Part shown: positions 45,911 through 55,400 of the stretch, piece by piece
Layout: every line of letters begins with the position of its first letter
Position numbering within the stretch: the first letter of the stretch is position 1
Assembly (NCBI RefSeq): GCF_900129215.1
Contig: NZ_FQUQ01000001.1
Span: 620,001 to 684,000, forward strand
Reading direction: 5' to 3'
Source: Pedobacter caeni
Lineage (GTDB): Bacteria; Bacteroidota; Bacteroidia; Sphingobacteriales; Sphingobacteriaceae
DNA: 64,000 nucleotides
Notes under the pieces: model-generated
What the model was told of the DNA's origin: nothing
Seen by the model: only the letters and a program-made list of their open reading frames with translations
Databases searched by the model: none
Made by a program: the position numbers and the translations under genes

Positions 45911-47376
45911 GACCAGTTTTGAAGACAGCGATTTATACCATAATTCATATTTCAGTGTGGCTAATGGTGTATTCCCTAACCCTGAAAATAGCCAGTACCT
46001 CATTCTTTTATAATCCAGTGATGTGGATTACGGGGATATTGGCTTTTTACACCAATATTTATGTATTTATTCCTGCCTACGTACGCAATAGCAGCAGATG
46101 GTTCAAGCATGCCTGCTTAACTTTACTCATGATAATGGTTCTTAGCAGCATCGAGTTTGGGTTGGATTACCTGTTAAAACTAGAACCTGTATTTATCAGG
46201 GGCAGATCACCGAATACATTTATTGAAATCATAATCATATTCGGCGCTATTGCTTTTGTAAAAACAATTATTGTAATGCCACTGTCTTATCTTTTTCAAT
46301 TCATAAAGGATCTGATTGTCTATAAGAAGGTGAGTGTATTCGCCGAAATATCTTTGCATATCCTCATCATCGCGATGTTTTACTTGCTGAGGATTATGGA
46401 ATATCCGCAATTCGCGCCAGAAAAAACACCTTTTTTATTTCTCTTCAAAGCGGTATATTCGTTCATACTCGTTACGATCAGCCTATCATTTTTCTACCTG
46501 AACTCCTTTTGGTTTATACCTTCTTTTCTGACCAGGCGGAAATACATATTGTATTTTTCTTTGCTGATGTTGATGATTGCCGGATCAGTATTGCTAGAAT
46601 GGGCAATCTATTCCATTCCGGTCTTTAGCCCTCAACAGACAAACGTCCTAACGAAAACCATAGCCCCTTCGCTGGTATTTAAGTTATTGATACTTTTAGC
46701 TTCCTTTTTGTATCGATTTACAAAAGACTGGTTCAAACATGAAAACCTGCGCAAGAAATTGGAATCAGAAAAATTGCTTGCTGAACTGGATCTTTTAAAG
46801 TTGCAGGTCCATCCGCATTTTTTATTCAATACGCTGAATAATATCTATTCACAGGCTATGCAAGAAGATAGTCCCAAAACTGTTCAAAGTATAGCCAGAT
46901 TAAGTGGTTTAATGCGTTACATGTTGGAAGAATGCAGCCAGGATTTGGTTCTGATCAATAGAGAATTAGCATATATCCAGGATTACATAAGTCTGCAGAA
47001 ATTAAGAATCGACCAACATAATCAAATTAAAACAGATTATAAAACTGATCAATCCGACACACTTTTAATCGTCCCCATGCTTTTGGTTCCTTTTATTGAA
47101 AACGCATTTAAATACGGAATCAGTAATAAAGTCGCATCGTTTATTCACATGAAAATAGAGGTATCCGATGATAAGCTACTCTTCTCTATCCAAAACCCAA
47201 TTCATGAGCGCAAAAATATGCAAATAAGCACAGGGCTGGGACTATTGAATGTCAGACAGAGATTGACTCACTCTTATCCGGACAATCATAAGCTTTCAAT
47301 AAATGACAAGGACGGTATATTCAATGTAAATTTAACAATCAAGCTTTCATATGGACTGCATAGCAATAGACGATGA
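45907..47376 (+). CDS. LytS/YehU-type membrane histidine kinase
   Basis: I place the start at the TTG at 45907, which overlaps the permease stop (TTGA). The longer frame from 45820 would overlap it by 91 bases and begins with unlikely residues. The 489-residue protein has about seven TM segments in the N-terminal half. The His_kinase domain follows, with LQVHPHFLFNTLNNIYSQ (His at about 302) and the N box MLLVPFIENAFKYGI (about 393). It belongs with the LytTR regulator that follows. The kinase probably senses the substrate together with, or through, the adjacent ABC transporter. Confidence 0.88.
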   Translation: MRPVLKTAIYTIIHISVWLMVYSLTLKIASTSFFYNPVMWITGILAFYTNIYVFIPAYVRNSSRWFKHACLTLLMIMVLSSIEFGLDYLLKLEPVFIRGRSPNTFIEIIIIFGAIAFVKTIIVMPLSYLFQFIKDLIVYKKVSVFAEISLHILIIAMFYLLRIMEYPQFAPEKTPFLFLFKAVYSFILVTISLSFFYLNSFWFIPSFLTRRKYILYFSLLMLMIAGSVLLEWAIYSIPVFSPQQTNVLTKTIAPSLVFKLLILLASFLYRFTKDWFKHENLRKKLESEKLLAELDLLKLQVHPHFLFNTLNNIYSQAMQEDSPKTVQSIARLSGLMRYMLEECSQDLVLINRELAYIQDYISLQKLRIDQHNQIKTDYKTDQSDTLLIVPMLLVPFIENAFKYGISNKVASFIHMKIEVSDDKLLFSIQNPIHERKNMQISTGLGLLNVRQRLTHSYPDNHKLSINDKDGIFNVNLTIKLSYGLHSNRR

Positions 47377-48061
47377 GCCGCTGGCACTGGATGTGATTCA
47401 ATATCATTCAGAAAAAATTCCGTTCATTAGCGTAAAATCGGTATTTACCGATGCCTTTAAAGCACTGGATTACCTACAATCTAATACGGTAAATCTGGTT
47501 TTTATGGATATTTCTATGCCGGATATTTCTGGTTTACAACTGGTTAGAAGTCTCCCTAATCCTCCAATGGTCATTTTTACAACGGCTTATAGTAATTATG
47601 CCGCCGAGAGTTATGACCTGAACGCAGTCGACTACCTGGTAAAGCCTATTGAATTTGATCGGTTTTTAATTGCCTGTAATAAGGCAAATGCTATTTACAA
47701 GAGGGAGATGAACGCCGAAAATATTCGATCAGGTAAATTCATGATTATTAAAAGCGGTCACGAATCCTTTAAGATCAATTTTGAAGACATTCAATACATT
47801 GAGGCGGAAGGCAACCTTGTGAATTTTGTAGCCAGCGACAGAAAAGTCACTACAAGGTTATCCATAAAAGAAGTTTTGAAATTGCTTCCGGTAGAAAAGT
47901 TCATTCAGGTACACAGGTCATTTATTATATCACTGTCTTATTTAAATAAATTTGAAAATCATCAACTAATTGTTGCAAATAGGAGTATACCATTAGGTGG
48001 AAATTATAAACAGCAATTCATTGACTTTCTCAACGGAAATAATACTAAATCAATATCATGA
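47351..48061 (+). CDS. LytTR-family response regulator
   Basis: This 236-residue protein has a receiver domain (about 1-120) with IDDEPLALDVI, the phospho-acceptor Asp in LVFMDISMPDISG (about 55) and VDYLVKPIEFDRF. The LytTR DNA-binding domain (about 135-232) has YIEAEGNLVNFV and VHRSFIISLSYLNKF. Its gene overlaps the kinase gene by 26 bases and, through ATGA, the serine hydrolase gene. It is the output protein of the module. Confidence 0.92.
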   Translation: MDCIAIDDEPLALDVIQYHSEKIPFISVKSVFTDAFKALDYLQSNTVNLVFMDISMPDISGLQLVRSLPNPPMVIFTTAYSNYAAESYDLNAVDYLVKPIEFDRFLIACNKANAIYKREMNAENIRSGKFMIIKSGHESFKINFEDIQYIEAEGNLVNFVASDRKVTTRLSIKEVLKLLPVEKFIQVHRSFIISLSYLNKFENHQLIVANRSIPLGGNYKQQFIDFLNGNNTKSIS

Positions 48062-49185
48062 GACTCGCACCGATCTATCTTATATTGCCGGTTTTTCTTT
48101 TAGGCTGCTCATCTTCCCATCATGAATTTGAAGGTAAAAAGAGCGAGAAAGCAGTTATTCTGGAGCTTGAGAAGATCATTGCAGAAAAATTACCCAAAAA
48201 TAGAAGTATATCCGGGGCTATAGTCAAAGGAGATAAAATCATCTGGTCAAAAGCATTTGGTATTTCTAATCTGAAGACTCAGTCTTTGGCAGATACTGCC
48301 AGCATTTATCGCATTGGTTCCATTTCAAAACCATTCACGGCCTTTTTAATGATGCTTTTAGTACAGGATCGCGTCATCAATTTGGATGATCCTGTTGAAT
48401 TATACTTCCCGGAGATAAAAAAACTTAATGGATATTCGGAGGCTACAAAAATTACCTTCCAACAGTTAGCGACTCATACATCCGGCTTAATGAGGGAACC
48501 AGAGTTACCAAATGCCGCTTCGGGATCCATTGAGGAGTGGGAAAGTAAAATTTTAGAAGCCATACCAACTACCTCCTTTGAATCTAAACCTGGTGAGAAG
48601 TTTAGCTATTCAAATATTGGATACGGGATTTTAGGATTAGCTCTTTCCAAAGCAGCTCAAAAACCCTTTATCGAATTGATTGAGAAAAGGATTTTTGAGC
48701 CCTTGAATATGAATTCCAGTTACTTTGCTGTGCCTAAAGAAAAACTTTCTGATTTATCAACTGGGATTCAGGATTCTGATGGAAAGATGGATGTAAAAAC
48801 GCCTCTGCTTGAACATAGTGGCCGTGGATACAAAGTTCCCAATGGAGGCATATATTCTACTCCCAATGATTTAGCGAAATTCATGATATACAACATGGGA
48901 ACTTCATCTAATCTTGTATCAGGTGAAAATTTGGAAATGATGCAAAATGAAATAACTGGTATTGGGGAGCGGAATTATTATGGCATAGGTTTTTTTGTTA
49001 ATAGGAGAGACCAATTGACCATAATAAATCATGGAGGGGCGGTTGCTGGTTATACAGCAAACTTTGCTTTTGCAAGAGCGAATAAATATGGAATCATACT
49101 TATGAGGAACTATTCTCAAGGAGAACCCGATATTTGGGAACTACCTTTTGAACTATTAGAAGCCTTGAATAAAGTCAAGCAATAA
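48058..49185 (+). CDS. Class C serine hydrolase lipoprotein
   Basis: This 375-residue lipoprotein has the signal LPVFLLGCSSSHHE, Cys about 17. It has the beta-lactamase/PBP4-like fold: GSISKPF for the SxxK nucleophile, FSYSNIGYGILG (YxN) and IINHGGAVAGY (HxG). Family members include D-aminopeptidases, esterases and peptidoglycan-type hydrolases, not necessarily beta-lactamases. It is the last gene of the five-gene overlapping operon, so it is probably regulated by the LytTR pair and may degrade the sensed compound or modify the envelope (inference). Confidence 0.88.
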   Translation: MRLAPIYLILPVFLLGCSSSHHEFEGKKSEKAVILELEKIIAEKLPKNRSISGAIVKGDKIIWSKAFGISNLKTQSLADTASIYRIGSISKPFTAFLMMLLVQDRVINLDDPVELYFPEIKKLNGYSEATKITFQQLATHTSGLMREPELPNAASGSIEEWESKILEAIPTTSFESKPGEKFSYSNIGYGILGLALSKAAQKPFIELIEKRIFEPLNMNSSYFAVPKEKLSDLSTGIQDSDGKMDVKTPLLEHSGRGYKVPNGGIYSTPNDLAKFMIYNMGTSSNLVSGENLEMMQNEITGIGERNYYGIGFFVNRRDQLTIINHGGAVAGYTANFAFARANKYGIILMRNYSQGEPDIWELPFELLEALNKVKQ

Positions 49186-49511
49186 ATGCTTACTGCTTTT
49201 TTACTAGCTATTAATTGATAGGTAAAGACGGAACTTTTACATTTTCAAAAGCTGCGATAGGTGCCTGGATCAAGACACTCCAAAACCGAAGCTATATTTC
49301 ATCTAAAACATCCATAAAATTATTCATGAATAATTACTGCCTTATTTAAAAGACTATTTGTACGCAAGCCTCAGCCAAAAAACTAACTCGAAGGAAATTT
49401 AAATAAACAGACAAAGTATTGCAGTCTAACAGAATGTTTACTTTATTTTTGTAATTCCACCATAAAAAAAATATAGCAAACTTAATTAACGAAATTACCA
49501 ATTTTAATAAT
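49186..49511. other. Intergenic region without a gene
   Basis: These 326 bases hold no credible gene. A perfect 16-bp palindrome ATTATTCATGAATAAT lies at 49319-49334. A possible promoter for the FG-GAP gene is TATTTTTG at 49444-49451, with TTG at 49419 (22-base spacing, longer than usual). Confidence 0.5.
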
Positions 49512-51734
49512 ATGAAATTACCTCTCAACAGTTTATACCATTTGTTTTTTCTTCTTTTTTCATTAGGTTATAATCATCTATGTTCAGCCCAGACTTTCGA
49601 TCATGGTGAAGTAATTAACGGGCCTGGTTTTGGATACGGCGCTGTTAAAGCTTTTGATGCCGACCGTGATGGTGATCTGGATATTTTATCTTTTCCGTAC
49701 TTGTATTTTAACGATGGTCATGGCAGAAAAGAGAAAATAATTGTCATAGGAGATAGTAAAAAAGAATATGAAGATTTTAGTATTGAAGACATTGACGGTG
49801 ATAAAGATAAAGATATTGTAGTATTATATAAAAATGGAGATATCGCTGTTTTTCTTAATGATACTAAGGGTTTTAATAAGAAAGAGCAAAAAAAAGAAGT
49901 AACCTATCGTCCTTCTGAGTACGCTAATTTGTATTTATATGATGCCAATGCAGACGGTATTTGTGATATTATTATTTCTGGCCTAAGAGGGGTTCCAGTT
50001 GCTTATATAGGTGCTGCAAATTAGCAATTTACTTATTTTAATGCGTTCAATGGATCTTTTCCTAATTTCAATTATATACTGGGAATTGATCTCAATAAAG
50101 ACGGTATTCAGGAGCTGCTAGTACCTGATTATGCAAATAAAAAAGGAGGGAAGCTCTCACTGAATGTTTATTCTTTCAAAGGAAATAAATATGTAATTAT
50201 TGAGACCATTGCGCTGACCGCAGGCGGAATAGCTAGTGTCAAGTTAATAGATATGGATAAAGATGGGGATCAGGACTTAGTGTATTCAGATGGTTATTCG
50301 AATCGTGGCATATATTGGATAGAAAGAAATAGTAAAGGTGGTTTTGGGAAAAACCATGCACTAATTGGTTCGCTTGAACTAGAGGATTTTCAACTTGGAG
50401 ATTTTGATTCAGACGGAGACCTTGATCTGGCTTATTTTACGCAACAAAACCAATATACCTTCATCAAGTGGGCTGAAAATAAAGGGAACAATGTCTTTAT
50501 CAAAAGTCAAAAAAGCTTACTGCCTAATATCAAAGGATCTCAATCATTTGTTTTCGAAGATTTTAACGGTGACAAGATAAAAGATGTACTGTTTTATGAT
50601 GACGATAAAGAAAAAATAAGGCCACGATACACGATGGTTTTACAGCAAAGGAACAATCAGGTAAAAGAAAAGAATACCTGGATTATAAAATCTAATTGTT
50701 CTGGTTTTGTTTTTACTGATTTGGATAAAAACGGAACTAAAGATCTTGTGGGGTATTATAACAATGAATTATTCTATATTCTAATAGATAATAAAGGAAA
50801 GTATTCTAAACCATTAGAATTGCTAAAAAGTCCTTTTAAAATTGAAAATCTGAAATGTGCCGATGTTGACAATGATGGAAAAGATGATTTGCTAATATGT
50901 TCTGATGATCGGAATAATGGAAAACTTGGATGGTATAAAAATGAAGGAGGTATAAAATTTAAGCCTTTTAACATTATTCATGATGAAAAAGAAAGGCTGA
51001 TCAGTTTTGCAATTATTGATTATGATAACGATGGTAATAAAGATGTGGCCGTAAATTATTGGAGTGACAAAACCCGTGGTTTTTATATCTATAAAAATAT
51101 TGGTAAAGGTATTTTTAACAAAAACCGAACTATGGTTACAGAAACTACAGATTCATTCCCTGTTCTCGGTGTATGTGATGTTAATGGAAACAAGATCGAC
51201 GAGCTAATCGATCACGGATCAAAAACCTGGTTCAATTATAAGGGAAATGAAAAATGGGAGAAACTACCTAGTCCATTTCAAGATCAGTTTATTAAAGACA
51301 TCTATAAAGCAAAACTAGATAACAATGATTCGCCGGATTACCTGGTGCTTTCAATTAGTAAGCTCAAATGGTTAGAATATAACAATAAGGAACAATGGCA
51401 AAATAAGACGCTCCCCGATGATTTTGGTACTGATATGATAAGAGTTGGAGATATCAATGGAGATGGGTATGATGATGTGATCTGTTTGGCTAATAAATAT
51501 AGCTTAGCTGAAGGATTTGATGCAGATTTATCTTTTAGCTCCAAATATTCAATCGTCTGTTTGCTCAACGATAAGTCAGGGAATTTTATACCAAAGACTT
51601 TATTCCCGGTTTCAGGTTTAACTAACATTGAGCTACAGGATATTGATAATGATGGTGATCTTGATATGCTAACATCTGGTAGCCAATGGCCTACAGCTGG
51701 TATTACGGTATGGAAAAATTTACGCATTAATTGA
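49512..51734 (+). pseudogene. FG-GAP/VCBS-repeat secreted protein with in-frame amber codon
   Basis: Two open stretches, 49512-50024 and 50253-51734, are in the same frame and separated by a single TAG at 50022-50024. The sequence after it (QFTYFNAFNGSF..., IDLNKDGIQELLV) remains open and continues the same protein. Read through, the product is about 740 residues. It has a signal peptide (about 1-26, LCSAQ) and many calcium-loop repeats of DxDxDGDxD type (DADRDGDLDIL, DIDGDKDKDIVV, DMDKDGDQDLVY, DVDNDGKDDLLI and others), forming a beta propeller or a series of FG-GAP units. Such proteins are secreted surface or adhesion proteins. Either a recent nonsense mutation (such as CAG to TAG) or a sequencing error explains it. 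Confidence 0.8.
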
Positions 51735-51935
51735 TAAATTCTGTAATCCCGGTGCCACATGAGAACGCTGAGGTTGAAAGCAGGAGATTAGCATCAATAT
51801 ACGAACAACTTAAAGATGAATTTTTTCAAAATGAAACAGGATAAGCATGAGATTGATTACTAATAAATTAATTTTTTAAGACCGACACCTAATATCATAT
51901 ATTTATGAGTTAGTGGCAACCTTACAAACAAACTT

Positions 51936-52631
51936 ATGTACCAAGAACAAATTGACAGAATTCTAAAGAAAGTTTCAATATTAGACCTGAAACTTGACCC
52001 TGTTATTTCCAAGACCACCCTTTTGGAAATAGAGAAAAAGCTAAATATAAAGTTGCCAGAAAGCTATATAAACTATTTGACAAAAATTCAAAATGGCGGT
52101 TTTTCAGACACATTGCATAAAAATGGACCTTATTATGGAATTTACTCAATAGACAAATCAGTTTCTGAAAATTCAGAATGGGAAATTGATTTGAACAAAG
52201 AATTTTTGTTAACAGAGGACTTAAATTTTGGAGACTTCTACAACGGAGAAGAAAATTATGAAAAGCATTGTTGGCGTTATGAAAACGACATTGAATATCA
52301 AAAAAATATTCAGCAAGTATTAGAAAAGTATCAAGACACGAATTTACTGTCGGGAACTTTACCTATTTGCGAATATGGTTGTGGCGACTTTTTCAGACTT
52401 GTAGTTAACGGTTCAAACGCAGGAGAAATTTGGGCAGATTGCGGAATCATTAATGGAACAGGTTTTTATTCCTTAAATATTGATATTTTAACTTTTTATG
52501 AAAATTGGTTGGACAGACGAATTGAAGTTAAAAAAGACCCGACAAGAGCTCTAATAAATGCTTATAATCCAACATTAGAATTTGGAAATAATGAAAAATA
52601 CAAAATTATAGACCAACAAGGCAGCCAATAA
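51936..52631 (+). CDS. SMI1/KNR4 (SUKH) family protein
   Basis: This soluble 231-residue protein has the SUKH core: LLEIEKKLNIKLPESYINYL (about 29-48), the SUKH helix-strand unit. GIYSIDKSVSENSEWEIDLN and LPICEYGCGDFFRLVVNG (the aromatic-gated strand) follow, and then NAGEIWADC. SUKH proteins are common immunity proteins for polymorphic toxins, though many have other roles. No toxin gene is visible next to it. It sits 133 bases from a dead integrase beside tRNA-Lys, so it may be cargo of a former genomic island (inference). The flanks are AT-rich. Confidence 0.85.
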   Translation: MYQEQIDRILKKVSILDLKLDPVISKTTLLEIEKKLNIKLPESYINYLTKIQNGGFSDTLHKNGPYYGIYSIDKSVSENSEWEIDLNKEFLLTEDLNFGDFYNGEENYEKHCWRYENDIEYQKNIQQVLEKYQDTNLLSGTLPICEYGCGDFFRLVVNGSNAGEIWADCGIINGTGFYSLNIDILTFYENWLDRRIEVKKDPTRALINAYNPTLEFGNNEKYKIIDQQGSQ

Positions 52632-52764
52632 TATTGGGTTTGGCAATAGTGGGGCTGACAGTACAAAATTCAACAGTAGTTTTTCAATTAAACTTTTGTG
52701 CAAAGGCTCGGCTGACGGTTTTCAAATGCCCCACCACCGCCAAGCCCTGCTCGTTGATTCAAAA

Positions 52765-53659
52765 CTAAGTCAATTTCTTTTTCAACAATGCCATATCAGC
52801 CCCAACTTTAATATCCAATATCTTGGCGTAATGTTGCGTAGTCCAGATATTGGTGTGTCCAAGCATTTTTGATACGCTTTCTATCGGTACTCCGTTTAAG
52901 AGGGTTATAGTGGTGGCAAAAGTGTGTCGGGCAATAGGTGAAGTCAGTTTCTTATCTATTCCGCAGAGGTCGGCAATTTCCTTTAAATATTCATTCATTT
53001 TCTGATTGCTTGGAACAGGCAGTAACGTTCCCTTATTAACACATCTGTCACTATCCAACCATTAGCCAAACAGATGTGGATGATCTTTCCCAGATTTTTA
53101 ATGTCCTTAACCACATAGCTATTGGCACAACTCTTATCCGACCTTAAATAAAAATCAAAGTCGCTGATGAAAGACTGGTTAATATGGCGAATGTCCATAT
53201 CGGTCATATTGTATTTTAACCGGATGAAGTTTTCCAGATGCTTCTCCAAGACCTTGTAACGGTTCAAGGTGCCGTGTACAAACTCTTTACCCACCAATGC
53301 CTTCATTTTTTCGTTGTGGTCTCTTACCGCTTCCATTAAGGTATGTGATTTTTCCCCTTTACCCAGGTACCTGTTTTTGATGGCATCGGCTGTAATCGTT
53401 TCTCCAACCTTAATCAATGACTGGTGGGCATCATAAACGAATGTCTGTAACTGGTCGAGATAGGCATTTTGCATTCTTCCTTTGTGCCTTTAATCCGCCC
53501 GGCTTTGGCATTCCAACTTTTTGGCTCACAATCCCTGCCAGTTGTGATTTCTGAACGCTTGCCCCCAACGGTAATCCTCATATAGATAGGAACGTTGCCA
53601 TTAATGTAGTTCTTTTGCTTTTTCAGATAGAAAAGCAGGCTAAAATTGGTTTTCATCAT
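52765..53659 (-). pseudogene. Tyrosine integrase remnant (Arm-DNA-binding, SAM-like, catalytic parts)
   Basis: Three minus-strand pieces follow in order. 53659-53414 has the Arm-DNA-binding start (NGNVPIYMRITVGGKRSEIT). 53474-52995 has the SAM-like core-binding domain (DIRHINQSFISDFDFYLR). 53058-52765 has the C-terminal catalytic part (LGHTNIWTTQHYAKIL with the Tyr nucleophile). A frameshift near 53480 breaks the N-terminal part. Between NGWIVTD and LLPVPSNQKM about 100 or more codons, including the first catalytic Arg region, appear to be missing compared with a usual integrase of about 400 residues. The H-x-x-R motif is SPIARHTF, with Pro for the usual His. The gene is dead in three ways. 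It lies immediately beside tRNA-Lys, a typical integration target. Confidence 0.88.
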
Positions 53660-53760
53660 TCAATGATTAAGGGTGAAACAAATTTAGCTTTGCTGCTTAA
53701 CGTCTACAAGATGTTCAATTTATAACAACCTGTTTAATAACTGGTAGTTCCCTAAAAATA

Positions 53761-53793
53761 AAAACCCTGCTAATCGTGCGATTGCAGGGTTTT
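53761..53793 (-). terminator. Terminator of tRNA-Lys
   Basis: AAAACCCTGC (53761-53770) and GCAGGGTTTT (53784-53793) form a 10-bp stem, extended by AATCG/CGATT in the loop. On the minus strand it is followed by TTTTTATTTTT, as expected for a terminator of the tRNA gene. Confidence 0.85.
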
Positions 53794-53816
53794 ATACGTT
53801 TTGATGATGAATCTGG

Positions 53817-53889
53817 TGATCCCGCTGGGATTCGAACCCAGGACCACTACATTAAAAGTGTAATGCTCTACCAGCTGAGCTACGGAATC
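53817..53889 (-). tRNA. tRNA-Lys (UUU anticodon)
   Basis: On the minus strand, 73 nt fold into a full cloverleaf. Acceptor GATTCCG pairs with CGGGATC (one T-G wobble). The D-arm holds AGCTCAGCTGGTAGAGC. The anticodon loop CTTTTAA has anticodon TTT, and the T-arm is GGTTCGAATCC. The discriminator is A, and CCA is encoded at 53816-53814. A perfect hairpin terminator follows its 3' end. Confidence 0.97.
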
Positions 53890-54152
53890 ATTTATGGTTC
53901 CCTTGTTTCGGGAGTGCAAAAGTATAATTTTTACTCAAATATTCTGCTTGTCAATTACTAAAAATTGAAAATAAAATCAAATTCCTTTCTAATCTGTTGA
54001 TATATAGGGTAAAAAATTTTTGTCTTTTTTCTCAAAACCGCTCAATCTGCATCAATTTCCCATGTTTACGGTTTGTGAAGGCTTAGCTTCAGCTTTCTCA
54101 TGGAATATTACTATACTCGTGATACATTTAAAACCCATCAGCGAAATTCAAA

Positions 54153-54809
54153 ATGATGCCCAAAGAATTAATCTCCAAAAAGGACAACATCATTATCTAT
54201 TGTGTATTTGGCTTGCCAATGCTCGTTTTAATAGGGTTTGTATTATACACAGCATTTTCCGGACCGAATCGGGAAGAATTAAGGATACAGGATGACGTTT
54301 CACTGAATTTTAATGGACGTGTTGATTCTATGTATTTTGATGAAAGAAATCACAATGGAAAATATGCAGTATTAAATACCAACCAGATCTTTCCGATTTA
54401 TAGAAATTGGGAACGTAACATTCATATCGGTGATTCCTTATCGAAGGAGAAAGGAACATTTCTGCTGGAAATTTATAAGAAAAATAAAACCAAGGTCACG
54501 CTAAACTACATGGATACTTATAAAAGATTCCCAGGTTCTGCACGCGGCTGGACTTTAGTGCTTATTGAAAGTGCCGCTTTGGATTTCAATGGAAAAATAG
54601 ATTCTGTCTACTATGATCAGAAGAACCATAATACAAAAACGGTGGTTTTAAAAGACGGATATACTTATGGAATATGGGCTGCCTGGGAACCATTTATAGA
54701 AATTGGGGATTCTCTGTCTAAGAAAAGAGGATCTTTGGATCTTATAGTCTACAAAAAGAACAAAGGTAAGATGATCTTAAATTATCAAACGTTGTGGAAA
54801 TCCAATTAA
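54153..54809 (+). CDS. Membrane-anchored protein with internal duplication
   Basis: This 218-residue protein starts with a short basic stretch and one TM segment (about 13-34), followed by two copies of the same ~69-residue unit, residues 51-119 and 143-211. Both units share LxFNGxxDSxYxDxxNHN, IGDSLSKxxG and YKKNKxKxxLNY. No known domain is recognised. It may be a small beta-barrel or sandwich repeat in the periplasm. Its end overlaps the convergent GNAT gene by 33 bases. The upstream frame starting at 54020 is a shadow. Confidence 0.75.
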   Translation: MMPKELISKKDNIIIYCVFGLPMLVLIGFVLYTAFSGPNREELRIQDDVSLNFNGRVDSMYFDERNHNGKYAVLNTNQIFPIYRNWERNIHIGDSLSKEKGTFLLEIYKKNKTKVTLNYMDTYKRFPGSARGWTLVLIESAALDFNGKIDSVYYDQKNHNTKTVVLKDGYTYGIWAAWEPFIEIGDSLSKKRGSLDLIVYKKNKGKMILNYQTLWKSN

Positions 54810-55292
54810 TTCATATTCAATACCATCATCCTCCAACTCTGCAACTTTAATGAAGTTAAGTCGCTCAAGGAGTTTTATTGCATTCTCATTTCCTTTACTG
54901 GTCTCTGCCCAAATGCGTTTCAATCCGATCTCATTTATTCCAAAGTCTATCGCTAAAGCTATAGACGCAGACATATAACCTTGTCCCTGATATTGAGGTA
55001 ATAAAACAAAGCCAAGCTCTCCGCTTCCTTTATCCAGTCCACGGTAATAACCACAGGTTCCGATAATTTTGTTGGTTACGCGTTCTGCAATGCCCCAGTG
55101 GATGGAGTTCCCTTCCACATAGTCCATATTGATTTTATCCTGCATGGCTATGGCCTGTTGCCATGAATTGGCCTGAACGGCATCATAAAATGAAATTTCG
55201 ATAATGTCATGAACATCAGCAGGCTGAATTTGTCGCAAGGAGACTTTGTCGCCACGAATATCAGGAAAGGTGTGGTATGGTGGTAATTGCAT
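54777..55292 (-). CDS. GNAT-family N-acetyltransferase (RimJ/RimL-like)
   Basis: This 171-residue protein has the RimJ/RimL-type GNAT domain: an early GDKVSLRQIQPADVHDIIEI and a central GTCGYYRGLDKGSGELGFVL. The acetyl-CoA loop follows as LPQYQGQGYMSASIALAID, and the end is LKRIWAETSKGNENAIKLLE then RLNF. Substrate may be a ribosomal protein N terminus or an antibiotic. It is convergent with the duplicated protein gene and overlaps it by 33 bases. Confidence 0.9.
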   Translation of the reverse strand: MQLPPYHTFPDIRGDKVSLRQIQPADVHDIIEISFYDAVQANSWQQAIAMQDKINMDYVEGNSIHWGIAERVTNKIIGTCGYYRGLDKGSGELGFVLLPQYQGQGYMSASIALAIDFGINEIGLKRIWAETSKGNENAIKLLERLNFIKVAELEDDGIEYELIGFPQRLII

Positions 55293-55400
55293 TTTCTTGG
55301 TCTCTATTGAAGGATGTATATCATATATGATGGTAAAAATGAGCTTAAATATAGCATTTAAGTCGTCTGTCTTCTAATTTGTAATTTAAAGTATAGATAT

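Noticed and set aside
52765..53659. Functional integrase with sequencing errors only
   Set aside because: A frameshift, an internal deletion of about 100 or more codons and His-to-Pro at the active site together make a functional gene unlikely.
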